Shown here in pieces: positions 1 to 8,450 of a stretch of 40,831 nucleotides of DNA. Every line of letters begins with the position of its first letter. Within the stretch, counting starts at the first letter, position 1. The stretch covers positions 1 through 40,831 of the forward strand of contig CAIRCP010000078.1 in NCBI GenBank assembly GCA_903877095.1, written 5' to 3'. This DNA is from an uncultured Actinomycetes bacterium. Its GTDB lineage: Bacteria; Actinomycetota; Actinomycetes; Mycobacteriales; Mycobacteriaceae. A model generated the notes under the pieces. That model did not search any database. It was not told the origin of the DNA and saw only the letters and a list, made by a program, of their open reading frames with translations. A program made the position numbers and the translations under genes.

Positions 1-140
1 CCAAAATCCGCCTGCTCACCCGAATCGCCTTCGGATTCCGATCCCCAGACGCCCTCATCGCCCTGGCCATGCTCGCCCTCGGCGGCCACCGCCCCGCACT
101 ACCCGGCCGAAAAACCACCCACGGATAAGTCAGGAGAGCC
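1..140 (+). mobile_element. ISL3-family insertion sequence, right end (partial)
   Basis: The window opens inside an insertion sequence. The reading frame from position 3 gives the C-terminus of an ISL3-type transposase, and the element appears to end at about 140, where the sequence AGTCAGGAGAGCC reads, on the other strand, as GGCTCTCCTGACT, a plausible terminal inverted repeat. From 141 on, the sequence belongs to a different (TnpB-like) gene. The exact end is inferred, because the left end of the element lies outside the window. ISL3 elements usually make 8-bp target duplications, so the candidate duplicate here is GAAAAAGA at 141-148. Confidence 0.7.
3..128 (+). CDS. ISL3-family transposase, C-terminal 41 residues (partial)
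   Basis: This is the 3' end of a transposase gene that begins before the window. The 41 visible residues include RIAFGFRSPDALIALAMLAL followed by a GGHRPALPGR segment, which I recognise as the conserved C-terminus of actinobacterial ISL3-type transposases (DDE recombinases that move the element by cut and paste). The stop is TAA at 126-128. The catalytic DDE residues are upstream and cannot be judged. By chance this frame is also the frame of the TnpB-like remnant that follows the element end. Confidence 0.7.
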   Translation, partial: KIRLLTRIAFGFRSPDALIALAMLALGGHRPALPGRKTTHG

Positions 141-1184
141 GAAAAAGACAAGGTTTGGGGCAACGAGACGATCCGCTGGAACCCCGAGCGTGGCTGGCTC
201 GACATCCGCCTGCCTACCGCTCTGGCGCATTTGGCGAACCAGCCGAGCTGCCGCTACCGACTCGCCTGCCCGGTCGCGTTCACCTACCGAGGAGACGAGG
301 TCGCTAGTCAGGCCCAGACCGGGGCAGTGCGCTACGACATCTCCGTCGACGCCGCCTCCGGCCGCTGGTATCTCGACGCCAGCTGGCGCATGCCCGCGCA
401 GATAACACCGACGGTCGAGCACCTACGCCAGCACCCAGTCGTGGCGGTGGACCTCAACGATGGTCACCTCGCCCTCAGCGCTGTCTCGACCGACGGCAAC
501 ATCCTCGCCCAACCCCGCACCCTCACCTGTGATCTCGCCGGGCTACCCACGACTACCCGTGATGCCCGCGTGCGTTCGGTGGTCACCGACATCCTCACCC
601 ACGCCGAGCAGATCGGCGCCCGGGCGATCGTGATTGAGGACCTCGACTTCGCCGACGCCCGCGCCCAGGGCCGAGAGAAACACGGCAACCGGCCCTCGCG
701 CGGGAAAAAGGGCCGCCGGTTCCGCCGCCAGGTCGCCGCCATCCCCACCGGCAATTTCAGGGACCGGCTGACTCAAATGGCCGCCAACGCCGGGCTGGCA
801 ATCATCGTTATCGACCCCGCCTACACCTCGAAATGGGCCGCGCAGCACTGGCTCAACCCACTACGGGAACATCACCCACAGACCTCCGGGCACCACGCAG
901 CCGCGTTGGTGATCGGCAGACGCGGACTCGGTTACCGGGCCCGGCGTCGCGTGAGCACGAACCTGACCGCCCCAGCGGAGGCGACCCGGGTTAACAACCG
1001 CGACAACAGGACCATCCCGGCGACGAACACCGCACCACTAGGACGACCCATCGGCCCACGAGACGGGCGGCAGCCACCCGGCACTAAGACCGCACGCACT
1101 CACCGGACCCGGCAGGCCGTTCAGGCGACCCACGACCGTTCGGGGCCGCCCACCGGGCAGGACTCACTCCTGCTCAGTGTCTAG
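141..1184 (+). pseudogene. TnpB-like (IS200/IS605-type accessory) protein, 5'-truncated by the ISL3 element
   Basis: An open frame runs from the ISL3 end to TAG at 1182-1184. The only possible starts inside it, such as TTG at 231, are not real starts, because homologous-looking sequence (VWGNETIRWNPERGWLDIRL) continues upstream to the IS boundary; the true N-terminus is gone. RuvC-like motifs are visible: VVAVDLNDG (first acid), AIVIEDLDF (Glu), and a third motif TSGHHAAALVIGRRGLG. In canonical TnpB the third motif is D-x-N-A-A, so the last catalytic Asp appears replaced by His. The usual four-Cys zinc finger between the second and third motifs is absent. This matches an actinobacterial TnpB-like group rather than classical TnpB. 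No guide-RNA-like 3' region is evident, because another gene on the opposite strand overlaps the last 11 bases. Confidence 0.75.
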
Positions 1185-1428
1185 GAACGGTGATGACCAG
1201 CAGGCACACCGCCATTGACACGCCGCTCGCGGCGAGAACGCAGGCCCCGGTCAGCACCGTGGCGGTCAGCGCCATCAGCAGAATGTGGAAGCCGTCCCAG
1301 CCGCTCACCAACAGGGTGTAGAGCAAGAACACCGACCCGATGTAGATGCGGATCACGGCCGGACATCCGGCGCAACCGGTGCGCGGGTGCCGCGGGCCCG
1401 GGAAGGGGATCTGCTGCCACCGGGACAT
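1174..1428 (-). CDS. small two-helix membrane protein, unknown function
   Basis: This 84-residue protein is of unknown function. The ATG at 1428 follows a good ribosome binding site (GGGAGAGG); longer in-frame extensions have no such site. The N-terminus carries CAGCP within a basic stretch (GPRHPRTGCAGCP), followed by two hydrophobic helices, roughly residues 24-46 and 50-78, and a short tail. It diverges from the TPM-domain gene at 1531, and its 3' end overlaps the TnpB-like remnant by 11 bases. I do not recognise a family. The size and topology would suit a small inner-membrane accessory protein. Confidence 0.6.
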   Translation of the reverse strand: MSRWQQIPFPGPRHPRTGCAGCPAVIRIYIGSVFLLYTLLVSGWDGFHILLMALTATVLTGACVLAASGVSMAVCLLVITVPRH

Positions 1429-1530
1429 CCTCTCCCACCGTAGTGCCGTCGGGCTGTGTACTGGGGAAACCTCCTGACCAGGGCTGTCGGATATGCTCGG
1501 CGGATTCCGCTGAGTGATCGGAGCGCAACG

Positions 1531-2250
1531 GTGAGCACCCCGCCGTACCCCGGGTCCATACCCGAGTCCAGTCCCTTCAGCACTGTTGACGGCCAGTCCA
1601 TGGGGACGCGCCCGCCGATCAAGTATGTCTGGCCGAAGCGGATCGCCGTCGTCGCCGCCGGGCTTGCACTTGTGGGGGGGATCGGCTTCGGTGTCAAGAC
1701 CCTTCTCCACAAAGACGACACCGCGGCCACGAGCCAGGAGACGGTTCAGTCAGCAGCTCCGGCGCCCTCGCAGGCTCCGACGGCGCCCGGCGGCTCCCAG
1801 GCGCCGGCGGCGCCCGATGGCTCGCAGGCGCCGGCGGCGCCCGATGGCTCGCAGGCGCCGGCGGCGCCGATGAAGCTCAGCCAGGCCGTCACCGATTCCG
1901 CCGGGACTCTGAACAGCGAGCAGACCGCCGAGGTGAAGTCCGCCGTCAAGAGCCTGCAGACGGCCCGCGATGTCCGGATGTGGGTGGTCTATGTCGACGC
2001 CTTCGACGGCCCGCCCGTGGAGTGGGCCCGCACGACCCGTTCCCTCACCAAGATGGGGGACCGGGACGCCGTCCTCGCCATCGCGACCAAGCAACGGAAG
2101 TATGCCTTCCTGGTCGCACCGGCCGCCGCGAACGGATCGGAACAGGCCGTCAATGACCTGCGGCGCAACACAATCGAACCGCGACTCCGTGACAGCGACT
2201 TCGCCGGCGCGGCCGTCGCCGCCGCCACCGGGCTGCAAGCCCTCGGCTGA
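1531..2250 (+). CDS. TPM-domain membrane-anchored protein
   Basis: This 239-residue protein starts at GTG 1531, preceded by GGAGCG. It has a short cytoplasmic N-terminus (VSTPPYPGS...), a basic KR stop followed by one transmembrane helix (about residues 38-56), a Pro/Ala/Gln-rich linker containing three near-identical 9-residue repeats (GSQAPAAPD), and a C-terminal TPM domain (about 115-239). The TPM part shows the usual 'D-x-A-G-x-L' beginning (TDSAGTLNSEQTAEV), a WVVYVDAFDG strand and the DAVLAIATKQRKYAFLV block. TPM domains occur in extracytoplasmic proteins such as YgcG and thylakoid TLP18.3, and have been linked to phosphatase activity or photosystem repair; in mycobacteria the role is unknown. 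The linker should hold the domain away from the membrane in the periplasm. The downstream methyltransferase is on the same strand after a 67-base gap. Confidence 0.8.
   Translation: MSTPPYPGSIPESSPFSTVDGQSMGTRPPIKYVWPKRIAVVAAGLALVGGIGFGVKTLLHKDDTAATSQETVQSAAPAPSQAPTAPGGSQAPAAPDGSQAPAAPDGSQAPAAPMKLSQAVTDSAGTLNSEQTAEVKSAVKSLQTARDVRMWVVYVDAFDGPPVEWARTTRSLTKMGDRDAVLAIATKQRKYAFLVAPAAANGSEQAVNDLRRNTIEPRLRDSDFAGAAVAAATGLQALG
1792..1872 (+). repeat. three tandem 27-bp units in the TPM protein linker
   Basis: Three in-frame copies of a 27-base unit encode GSQAPAAPD. Copies two and three are almost identical at the DNA level, so the array expanded recently and copy number may vary between strains. Confidence 0.85.
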
Positions 2251-2317
2251 AAGCACTGTGGTGGCCGTGGTGAGCGATTCGACTCCAACCACCGCACCGT
2301 GCCGACGGGAGACAACT

Positions 2318-3424
2318 GTGAATGCTGATGTGAAAGATAGCCTGACCAGAGTTGCCTCGACCCGACGTGCGCGGGTGGCTGACCGGCTGCGCCATCACCT
2401 CCTGCGGGGCTATCAGCGGCTGATCCCGGCGCCGGCGGCGATGCTGGAGATGATCGTCGGGGCGTGGGTCGCGCAAGCCGTCACGGCAGCGGCCGCACTC
2501 GGTGTCGCCGACGCCCTGGCCGACGGTCCCCTGGAGCTGGCGGTGCTGGCCGATCGGGTGGGAGCCGATCGCGATGCCCTGGGCCGGCTGATGCGTGCGC
2601 TGACCGGCCGCGGCGTCTTCCGTCAATACCGTGACGGCCGTTACGGTTTGACGCCGCTGGGGGACACGCTGCGCGCGGACGCGCCCGCCTCGATGCGCGG
2701 TGCGGCGTTGTTCCTGGGATCTGCTCAGCACCGTGAGCATTGGAGCCATCTGGATCAGGCGATCAGGACCGGCCGGCCGGTCGTCGCGGCGCTGCGTGGC
2801 AAGGAGTTCTTCGACTACCTGCGTGACGAGCCGGAGCTGGCCGAGATCGTCAACGACGCGATGACCAGCAGTTCGCAGATGGCGGTGCCTCCCGTCGTCG
2901 CAGGCTACGACTTCAGCCGTTTCCGCGCGATCGTCGATGTCGGTGGCGGACATGGCGCGCTGCTGGCCGCGATCCTCTCGGCCACCCCCGCCGCCCGGGG
3001 TGTGCTCTACGACCTGCCCGATGTCGTCGCCGGCGCCACCCGGCAGTTGCAGAAGGATGGGGTGGCCGACCGGGTGCGTGTGGTGGGGGGGTCGTTTTTC
3101 GACAGCGTCCCGTCCGGTGGCGACGTCTACCTGCTCAAGCACATCGTGCACGACTGGGACGACGAGCAGGCGGTGCAGATCCTGGCCAACGTCGCCGCGG
3201 CGGGCGGGACGCAGGCGACGGTGCTGGTGATCGAGTTCGTCATTCCCGACCACCACCGCGACTTCTCCGGGAACTGGGGCGACCTGGAGATGCTGCTGAC
3301 CACCGGCAGCCGGGAACGCACCGCCGCACAGTATCGGGTGCTACTGGCCCGGGCCGGACTGCGGATGACCCGGCTCATCCCGACCGCATCGGCATTCAGC
3401 GTCATCGAAGCCCGACCTCTCTAA
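2318..3424 (+). CDS. SAM-dependent O-methyltransferase (plant-type family 2)
   Basis: This 368-residue enzyme probably transfers a methyl group from SAM to a hydroxyl on a small aromatic or lipid substrate. GTG at 2318 is chosen because GGGAG lies 6 bases upstream and the family dimerisation domain begins soon after. Residues 30-120 form the helical/winged-helix dimerisation domain (ALGVADALADGPLELAVLA...). The SAM-binding loop is DVGGGHG at 207-213, and the KHIVHDWDD segment holds the likely catalytic base His278. The C-terminus (LLARAGLRMTRLIPT...SVIEARP) is typical. The substrate cannot be read from sequence. It lies between the TPM gene and the thiolase/MmpL block on the same strand, so tailoring of the exported lipid is possible but only inferred. 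Confidence 0.85.
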   Translation: MNADVKDSLTRVASTRRARVADRLRHHLLRGYQRLIPAPAAMLEMIVGAWVAQAVTAAAALGVADALADGPLELAVLADRVGADRDALGRLMRALTGRGVFRQYRDGRYGLTPLGDTLRADAPASMRGAALFLGSAQHREHWSHLDQAIRTGRPVVAALRGKEFFDYLRDEPELAEIVNDAMTSSSQMAVPPVVAGYDFSRFRAIVDVGGGHGALLAAILSATPAARGVLYDLPDVVAGATRQLQKDGVADRVRVVGGSFFDSVPSGGDVYLLKHIVHDWDDEQAVQILANVAAAGGTQATVLVIEFVIPDHHRDFSGNWGDLEMLLTTGSRERTAAQYRVLLARAGLRMTRLIPTASAFSVIEARPL

Positions 3425-3481
3425 GATCAAGCCCCCTACGATCAAGCCCCGACGGCCCCGGCGAAATGAAGGTGGAGGGTG

Positions 3482-4687
3482 ATGGGTCTTCGCGGTGAGG
3501 CTGCGGTCGTCGGGTTCACCGAGTTGCCCGCGAGCAAGCGGCCGACGGGCCCGCTGGAGTCCACCCTGGAGCAGTGGGCGCGGCTGGCCGCGGCAACCCT
3601 GGCCGACGCCGGCCTCCCTGCGGCGGAGGTCGACGGGATCTGTACCGGGCATCTGCAGGAGGCGCGGATCTTCGCCCCGTCGACGATCGTGGAATACCTT
3701 GGGGTGAAAGCAAATTTCGCTGAGATGGTCGACCTCGGCGGGGCCAGCGCGGCGGCGATGGTTTGGCGCGCGGCGGCGGCGATCGAACTCGGTCTGTGCA
3801 ACGCCGTGCTGTGTGTGCTGCCGGGAACGCCGTTGACCCCCGTCAGCGAGAAGAAGCCACCGGAGGTCAGCGACTCGCTGCATTTCGGCGGGTCGAGCAA
3901 CCGGTACGGCTCACCGCAGGCGGAGTTCGAGATCCCTTACGGCACACTCGGCCAGAACGGCCCCTACGCCCGAGTCGCCACCCTCTACGGCGCCACCTAC
4001 GGCTATGACGAGCGAGCGATCGCCAAGATCGTGGTCGATCAGCGGGTCAACGCGAATCACCACCCCGGGGCGATCTTCCACGATGTCCCCGTCACCGCCG
4101 ACGACGTCATCAACAGCCCGGTCATCGCCTCCCCGCTGCACATGCTGGAAATCGTGATGCCGGTGATGGGCGGTGCCGGCGTTCTGGTGGCAAACGCTGA
4201 GCTGGCGCGCAGATCGCGGAACCGGCCGGTATGGGTGAAGGGTTTCGGGGAGCGGGTGAACTGCAAGATGGTCATGTATGCCGAGAACCTTCTGCAGACC
4301 CCGATGATCAAGTCGGCGCAGTCGGCATTCTCGACGTCCGGCCTGGCACCCGCCGACATGGACATGGTGTCGATCTATGACTGCTACACGATCACCGCCC
4401 TGCTGAGCCTGGAGGACGCCGGGTTCTGCCAGAAGGGCACCGGCCTGCAATTCGTCGCCGACCATGACCTGACCTTTCGCGGGGACTTTCCGATGAACAC
4501 CGCCGGCGGCCAACTGGGCTACGGCCAGGCCGGTTTCGCCGGCGGCATGCACCATGTGTGCGACGCCGCCCGACAGATCATGGGCCGCGCCGGGGCGGCC
4601 CAGGTCGCTGACTGTCATCGGGCGTTCGTCTCCGGCAACGGTGGCGTTCTGGCCGAGCAGACCACCCTGGTACTGGAAGGCGACTAG
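3482..4687 (+). CDS. non-catalytic thiolase / lipid-transfer protein (SCP-X, Ltp2-like)
   Basis: This 401-residue thiolase-fold protein starts at ATG 3482 (GGAGG 3 bases upstream; GTG at 3479 is an in-frame alternative). The fold is recognisable throughout: N-terminal AAVVGFTELP, the nucleophile-loop region VDLGGASAAAMV, SIYDCYTITALLSLEDAGF, and C-terminal NTAGGQLGYGQAGFAGG and VSGNGGVLAEQTTLV. The usual nucleophilic Cys is replaced in the GGAS loop, and the GHP histidine motif is absent, with Tyr in GYGQ. Known relatives of this type (Ltp2) work with a DUF35 protein as a retro-aldolase in steroid side-chain breakdown. A DUF35 gene follows directly here (2-base gap), so an acyl-CoA aldolase or a lipid-transfer role is inferred. 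Confidence 0.8.
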   Translation: MGLRGEAAVVGFTELPASKRPTGPLESTLEQWARLAAATLADAGLPAAEVDGICTGHLQEARIFAPSTIVEYLGVKANFAEMVDLGGASAAAMVWRAAAAIELGLCNAVLCVLPGTPLTPVSEKKPPEVSDSLHFGGSSNRYGSPQAEFEIPYGTLGQNGPYARVATLYGATYGYDERAIAKIVVDQRVNANHHPGAIFHDVPVTADDVINSPVIASPLHMLEIVMPVMGGAGVLVANAELARRSRNRPVWVKGFGERVNCKMVMYAENLLQTPMIKSAQSAFSTSGLAPADMDMVSIYDCYTITALLSLEDAGFCQKGTGLQFVADHDLTFRGDFPMNTAGGQLGYGQAGFAGGMHHVCDAARQIMGRAGAAQVADCHRAFVSGNGGVLAEQTTLVLEGD

Positions 4688-4689
4688 CG

Positions 4690-5106
4690 ATGGGAGAGTT
4701 CGGCAGGCCGATGCCGGTCCCGACGCCGACCACCCAACCGTTCTGGGATGCGTTGGCGCAGCACACGATCCGCATCCAATACTCGCCGTCCGCGCAGCGC
4801 TACGTGTTCTACCCCCGCGTCCTGGCGCCGGGCACCCTCGCCGACGATCTCCAGTGGCGGGAGATCTCCGGCGCGGCCTCGCTGTACACCTACACCGTCG
4901 CCTATCGGCCCGTCGCGCCGCACTTCGCTAACGACGTCCCGCAGATCCTCGCCGTCGGACAGTGGGACGAGGGACCCCGGTTCGCCACCGAGATCGTCAA
5001 CGCCGATCCCTCAGAGTTGCGGGTGGGCATGCGGATCCGGCCGGTGTTCGTCGACGTCCCCGAAGAAGGGATCACGTTGCTTCGTTACGAACCAGCGGTC
5101 GAATGA
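4690..5106 (+). CDS. DUF35 OB-fold protein, partner of the thiolase-like protein
   Basis: This 138-residue protein has the layout of DUF35 acyl-CoA-associated proteins: a start helix (TPTTQPFWDALAQHTIRIQYS), a short hairpin region, then an OB-fold (ISGAASLYTYTVAYRPVAPHF... FATEIVNADPSELRVGMRI... VDVPEEGITLLRYEP). DUF35 proteins usually hold a rubredoxin-like zinc ribbon with four Cys before the OB-fold. Here that stretch reads SPSAQRYVFYPRVLAPGTLADDLQW and the whole protein has no cysteine, so zinc binding must be lost. The gene starts two bases after the thiolase stop and its stop overlaps the mmpS start (ATGA), so these genes are translated together. Function as the obligate partner of the thiolase is inferred from other Ltp2-DUF35 pairs. 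Confidence 0.8.
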   Translation: MGEFGRPMPVPTPTTQPFWDALAQHTIRIQYSPSAQRYVFYPRVLAPGTLADDLQWREISGAASLYTYTVAYRPVAPHFANDVPQILAVGQWDEGPRFATEIVNADPSELRVGMRIRPVFVDVPEEGITLLRYEPAVE

Positions 5107-5543
5107 AGGCAATCCCATTGGGCCGCATGCTCAAAGCGGTCTGGATTCCGTTGGTCCTGATCGCAGTGCTGGCGGTGTCGGGTCTGGCTGTGTCCCGTCT
5201 GCACAAGCAGTTCGCCTCAGCGGATCTCAACGCGGGGGCCGGCGCCGGTATCGAGATCGTCCAGTTCAACCCCAAGATCATGGTTTACGAGGTCTACGGC
5301 TCACCCGGCAGCACCGCGCAGATCAGCTACTTCGACGCCGACGCGAACGTGCACCTGGAAACAGCACCGCTGCCGTGGTCGATCACGTTGTCGACGTTGT
5401 TGCCGACCGTCAGCGCCAGTCTCATGGCGCGGACTGACGGAGACCAGATCGGATGCCGGGTCACCGTGAACGGGACCGTCCGTGAGGAGCAATCCGCCAC
5501 CGGCGTCAACGCCCAGACCTATTGCCTGGTGAAGTCGGCATGA
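5103..5543 (+). CDS. MmpS-family membrane protein
   Basis: This 146-residue protein has one N-terminal transmembrane helix (about residues 13-31, KAVWIPLVLIAVLAVSGLAV) and a periplasmic beta-rich domain with the MmpS signatures KIMVYEVYGSPGSTAQISYFD and LPWSITLSTLLPTVSASLMA, and two Cys (CRVTVNG and TYCLV) likely forming a disulfide. MmpS proteins assist the paired MmpL transporter in lipid or siderophore export. The start ATG overlaps the DUF35 stop, and the stop TGA overlaps the mmpL start, so the three genes are coupled. The particular MmpS paralogue cannot be named from this sequence alone. Confidence 0.92.
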   Translation: MKAIPLGRMLKAVWIPLVLIAVLAVSGLAVSRLHKQFASADLNAGAGAGIEIVQFNPKIMVYEVYGSPGSTAQISYFDADANVHLETAPLPWSITLSTLLPTVSASLMARTDGDQIGCRVTVNGTVREEQSATGVNAQTYCLVKSA

Positions 5544-8425
5544 GCGACACCGCAACCCGCCCTCAGAAGCGGCCTGTGATCGCGCACGGTCTGCGCATCC
5601 TGGCCGTGCCGATCCTGTTGTTCTGGATCGCCGTCGCCGTCGGGGTGAACGTCCTCGCCCCGCAACTCGAGGTGGTCGGTGAGCAACATGCCGCTCCGAT
5701 GGCGCCCGAGGACGCTCCGTCGCTCGTCGCCATGAAGCGGATGGGCGCCAACTTCGGCGAATTCGATTCCAACAGCACGGTGATGATCATTCTCGAGGGC
5801 CAGCAACCCCTTGGCCCCGACGCTCACCAGTACTACGACCAGATCATCGGAAAGCTGCGCCAGGATCCCAGGCATGTCCAGCACATCCAGGACTTCTGGG
5901 GGGACACGCTCACCGCGGCCGGAGCGCAGAGTGCAGACGGCAAAGCCGCCTACGTGATGCTCAACCTCGCCGGAGAACAGGGCCAGACGCTGGCCAACGA
6001 AGGCGTGCAGGCGGTCCGCCAAGTCATCGCGGACGCCAACCCTCCGCCGGGTGTCCAGGCGTACGTCGCAGGCCCGGCTGCGCTGACCAACGATCTGCAC
6101 ATCATCGGCAACGCCAGCCTCACTGAAATCACTCTGTTCACCCTCGCCGGGATCGCCGGCATGTTGCTGATCGTCTACCGCTCGATCATCACGACACTGA
6201 TCCAGCTCTTCCTGACATTCCTGGCTCTGCTCACCGCACGCGGAGTGGTGGCGGTGCTGGCCAGCCACGGCGCGTTCGGGCTCACGACGTTCGCCGGGAA
6301 CATCCTGACCATGCTGGCGATCGCGGCCGCCACCGACTACGGGATCTTCATCTTCGGCCGCTATCGGGAAGCGCGCGGCATGGGGGAGGACCGTGATACC
6401 GCGTACTACAGCACCTTTCGGTCCGTCGCCCCCGTCATCGTGGGATCGGGCCTGACCATCGCCGGGGCGACGTACTGCCTCAGCTTCGCGCGGCTTCCCT
6501 ACTTCACCACCATGGGCAAGCCCGTCGCGATCGGCATGATCGTGATCGTCGCCATCGCGGTCACGCTGGGGCCGGCGATCCTGTTCCTCGGCAGCCGTGT
6601 CGGGCTGTACGAATCCAAAAGGCCTCCCCGGAGCCGGTTTTGGCGACGGGTCGGCGTGGCGGTGGTCCGTTGGCCCGCACCGATTCTGATGGCCAGCTTG
6701 TTCGTGGTGCTCATCGGCCTGCTCGCCATTCCGGGATACAAGCCGGCCTATAACGATCGTTACTATCTGCCCGCCAGCGCCCCGACCAACATCGGCTACG
6801 CCGCCGCCGACCGGCACTTCACCCAAGCCCGGATGAATCCCGACATCCTGATGGTCGAGGCCGACCACGACATGCGCAATCCCGCCGACATGCTGGTGCT
6901 CAACAAGGTTTCCAGCAACGTCTTGCACACCGAAGGCATTGCGATGGTGCAGAACATCACCAAGCCGTTGGGAATCCCGATCCAGCACAGCTCGATTCCG
7001 TTCCAGACCAGCGTCCAGGGACAGACCAGCAACCTGAACCTGCCGTTCCAGCGTGATCAATTGGCCAATCAGCTCAAAACGGTCGATGCCATGAACGTCT
7101 CAATCGCCATCCTGGAGAAGCAATACCAATTGTCCATGGAGCAAACCGATCTCACGGTGGACTCGGCGGCCAAGTCACAGGCCCTGCTCGACACCACCAA
7201 AGAACTGCGCGACAACATCGCGGACTTCGACGACCAGTTCCGGCCCGTGCGCAACTACTTCTACTGGGAACCGCACTGCTTCGACATCCCGATGTGCGCC
7301 GCGCTCCGGTCGGTGTTCGACTCCCTTGACGAGATCGACGAAGTGACCGACAAAACCGCTGCAGTGCAGGCCAACACCGATCAGCTCGCGAAGCTCGCCC
7401 CGCAGTTGACCGCACTGCTTCCGCAGACCATCGCATCGATGAAGACCAGCAGAGACCTCGCTTTGGCGTCGTACAACTCCCAGAAGGCGCTGCTCGACCA
7501 GATGCAGGCCAGCAACGACACGGCCCTGGCCATGGGGCAGAGTTTCGACCAGGCCCGCAACGACGACCTGTTCTACCTGCCCCCGGAGGCGTTCGGGAAC
7601 CCCGACTTCCAGCGCGGCCTGCAGATGTTCCTGTCGCCCGACGGCAGATCCGCCCGCATGTTCATCACCCACCAGAGCGACCCCGCAACGATCGAGGGCC
7701 TCGCCCGGGTCGATGCCGAACGCAAGGCCGCGCGGGAAGCCTTGAAGATGAGCTCGCTCTCGGACGCCAAGATCTACCTCGGCGGCGTCGCGGCAACGTT
7801 CAAGGACATGTCCGACGGCGCCCGGTATGACCTCATGATCGCGGTGGTGTCGTCGTTGACCCTGATCTTCATGATCATGCTCATCCTGACCCGCAGCGCG
7901 GTGGCCGCACTCGTCATCGTCGGCACTGCGGCCAGTTCGATCGCCGCCTCCTTCGGCATTTCGGTGCTCATCTGGCAGGACCTGATCGGCATGCCGATGC
8001 ACTGGATCGTCCTGCTGATGTCGGTCATCATCCTGTTGGCGGTCGGATCGGACTACAACCTGCTGCTGGTCTCCCGCTTCAAGGACGAGATCCACGCCGG
8101 AATCAAGACCGGCGTCATCCGCTCGATGGCCGGCACGGGTGGCGTCGTCACCTCGGCCGGACTGGTGTTCGCCGCCACCATGGCGGGGATGGTCGGCAGC
8201 AAGCTGATCGCGCTCGCCCAGATGGGTTCGACGATCGCGATCGGCCTGCTGGTCGACACACTGATCGTGCGCTCGCTGCTCATGCCGTCGATCGCGGTCT
8301 TGCTCGGCCGGTGGTTCTGGTGGCCGCAGGTGGTTTATCCCCGGGGCGACAACCACTTCCGGAAACCGGCGCAGGCGGCCGGCAGGCTTCGGGATTCCGG
8401 GCGGCCTGCCATGATCGACGGGTGA
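5540..8425 (+). CDS. MmpL-family RND transporter
   Basis: This 961-residue protein belongs to the mycobacterial MmpL group of RND transporters, which move lipids or siderophores across the inner membrane using proton flow. It has a first helix near residues 15-40, a periplasmic domain, a helix bundle with AAATDYGIFIFGRYREAR (Asp266-Tyr267, the proton-relay pair), a second large periplasmic domain with long coiled-coil-like helices (about 500-690, including two Cys in PHCFDIPMC), and a second helix bundle with GSDYNLLLVSRFKDEI (Asp838-Tyr839). The length is typical. The start overlaps the mmpS stop (ATGA). With the upstream thiolase, DUF35 and perhaps the methyltransferase, it probably exports a dedicated lipid; the cargo is unknown. 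Confidence 0.95.
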   Translation: MSDTATRPQKRPVIAHGLRILAVPILLFWIAVAVGVNVLAPQLEVVGEQHAAPMAPEDAPSLVAMKRMGANFGEFDSNSTVMIILEGQQPLGPDAHQYYDQIIGKLRQDPRHVQHIQDFWGDTLTAAGAQSADGKAAYVMLNLAGEQGQTLANEGVQAVRQVIADANPPPGVQAYVAGPAALTNDLHIIGNASLTEITLFTLAGIAGMLLIVYRSIITTLIQLFLTFLALLTARGVVAVLASHGAFGLTTFAGNILTMLAIAAATDYGIFIFGRYREARGMGEDRDTAYYSTFRSVAPVIVGSGLTIAGATYCLSFARLPYFTTMGKPVAIGMIVIVAIAVTLGPAILFLGSRVGLYESKRPPRSRFWRRVGVAVVRWPAPILMASLFVVLIGLLAIPGYKPAYNDRYYLPASAPTNIGYAAADRHFTQARMNPDILMVEADHDMRNPADMLVLNKVSSNVLHTEGIAMVQNITKPLGIPIQHSSIPFQTSVQGQTSNLNLPFQRDQLANQLKTVDAMNVSIAILEKQYQLSMEQTDLTVDSAAKSQALLDTTKELRDNIADFDDQFRPVRNYFYWEPHCFDIPMCAALRSVFDSLDEIDEVTDKTAAVQANTDQLAKLAPQLTALLPQTIASMKTSRDLALASYNSQKALLDQMQASNDTALAMGQSFDQARNDDLFYLPPEAFGNPDFQRGLQMFLSPDGRSARMFITHQSDPATIEGLARVDAERKAAREALKMSSLSDAKIYLGGVAATFKDMSDGARYDLMIAVVSSLTLIFMIMLILTRSAVAALVIVGTAASSIAASFGISVLIWQDLIGMPMHWIVLLMSVIILLAVGSDYNLLLVSRFKDEIHAGIKTGVIRSMAGTGGVVTSAGLVFAATMAGMVGSKLIALAQMGSTIAIGLLVDTLIVRSLLMPSIAVLLGRWFWWPQVVYPRGDNHFRKPAQAAGRLRDSGRPAMIDG

Positions 8426-8450
8426 ATTCGACGATAGAGACGAGGGAAAC

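Noticed and set aside
1792-1872. CRISPR-like repeats
   Set aside because: They are contiguous 27-bp coding repeats in frame with the TPM protein, with no spacers.
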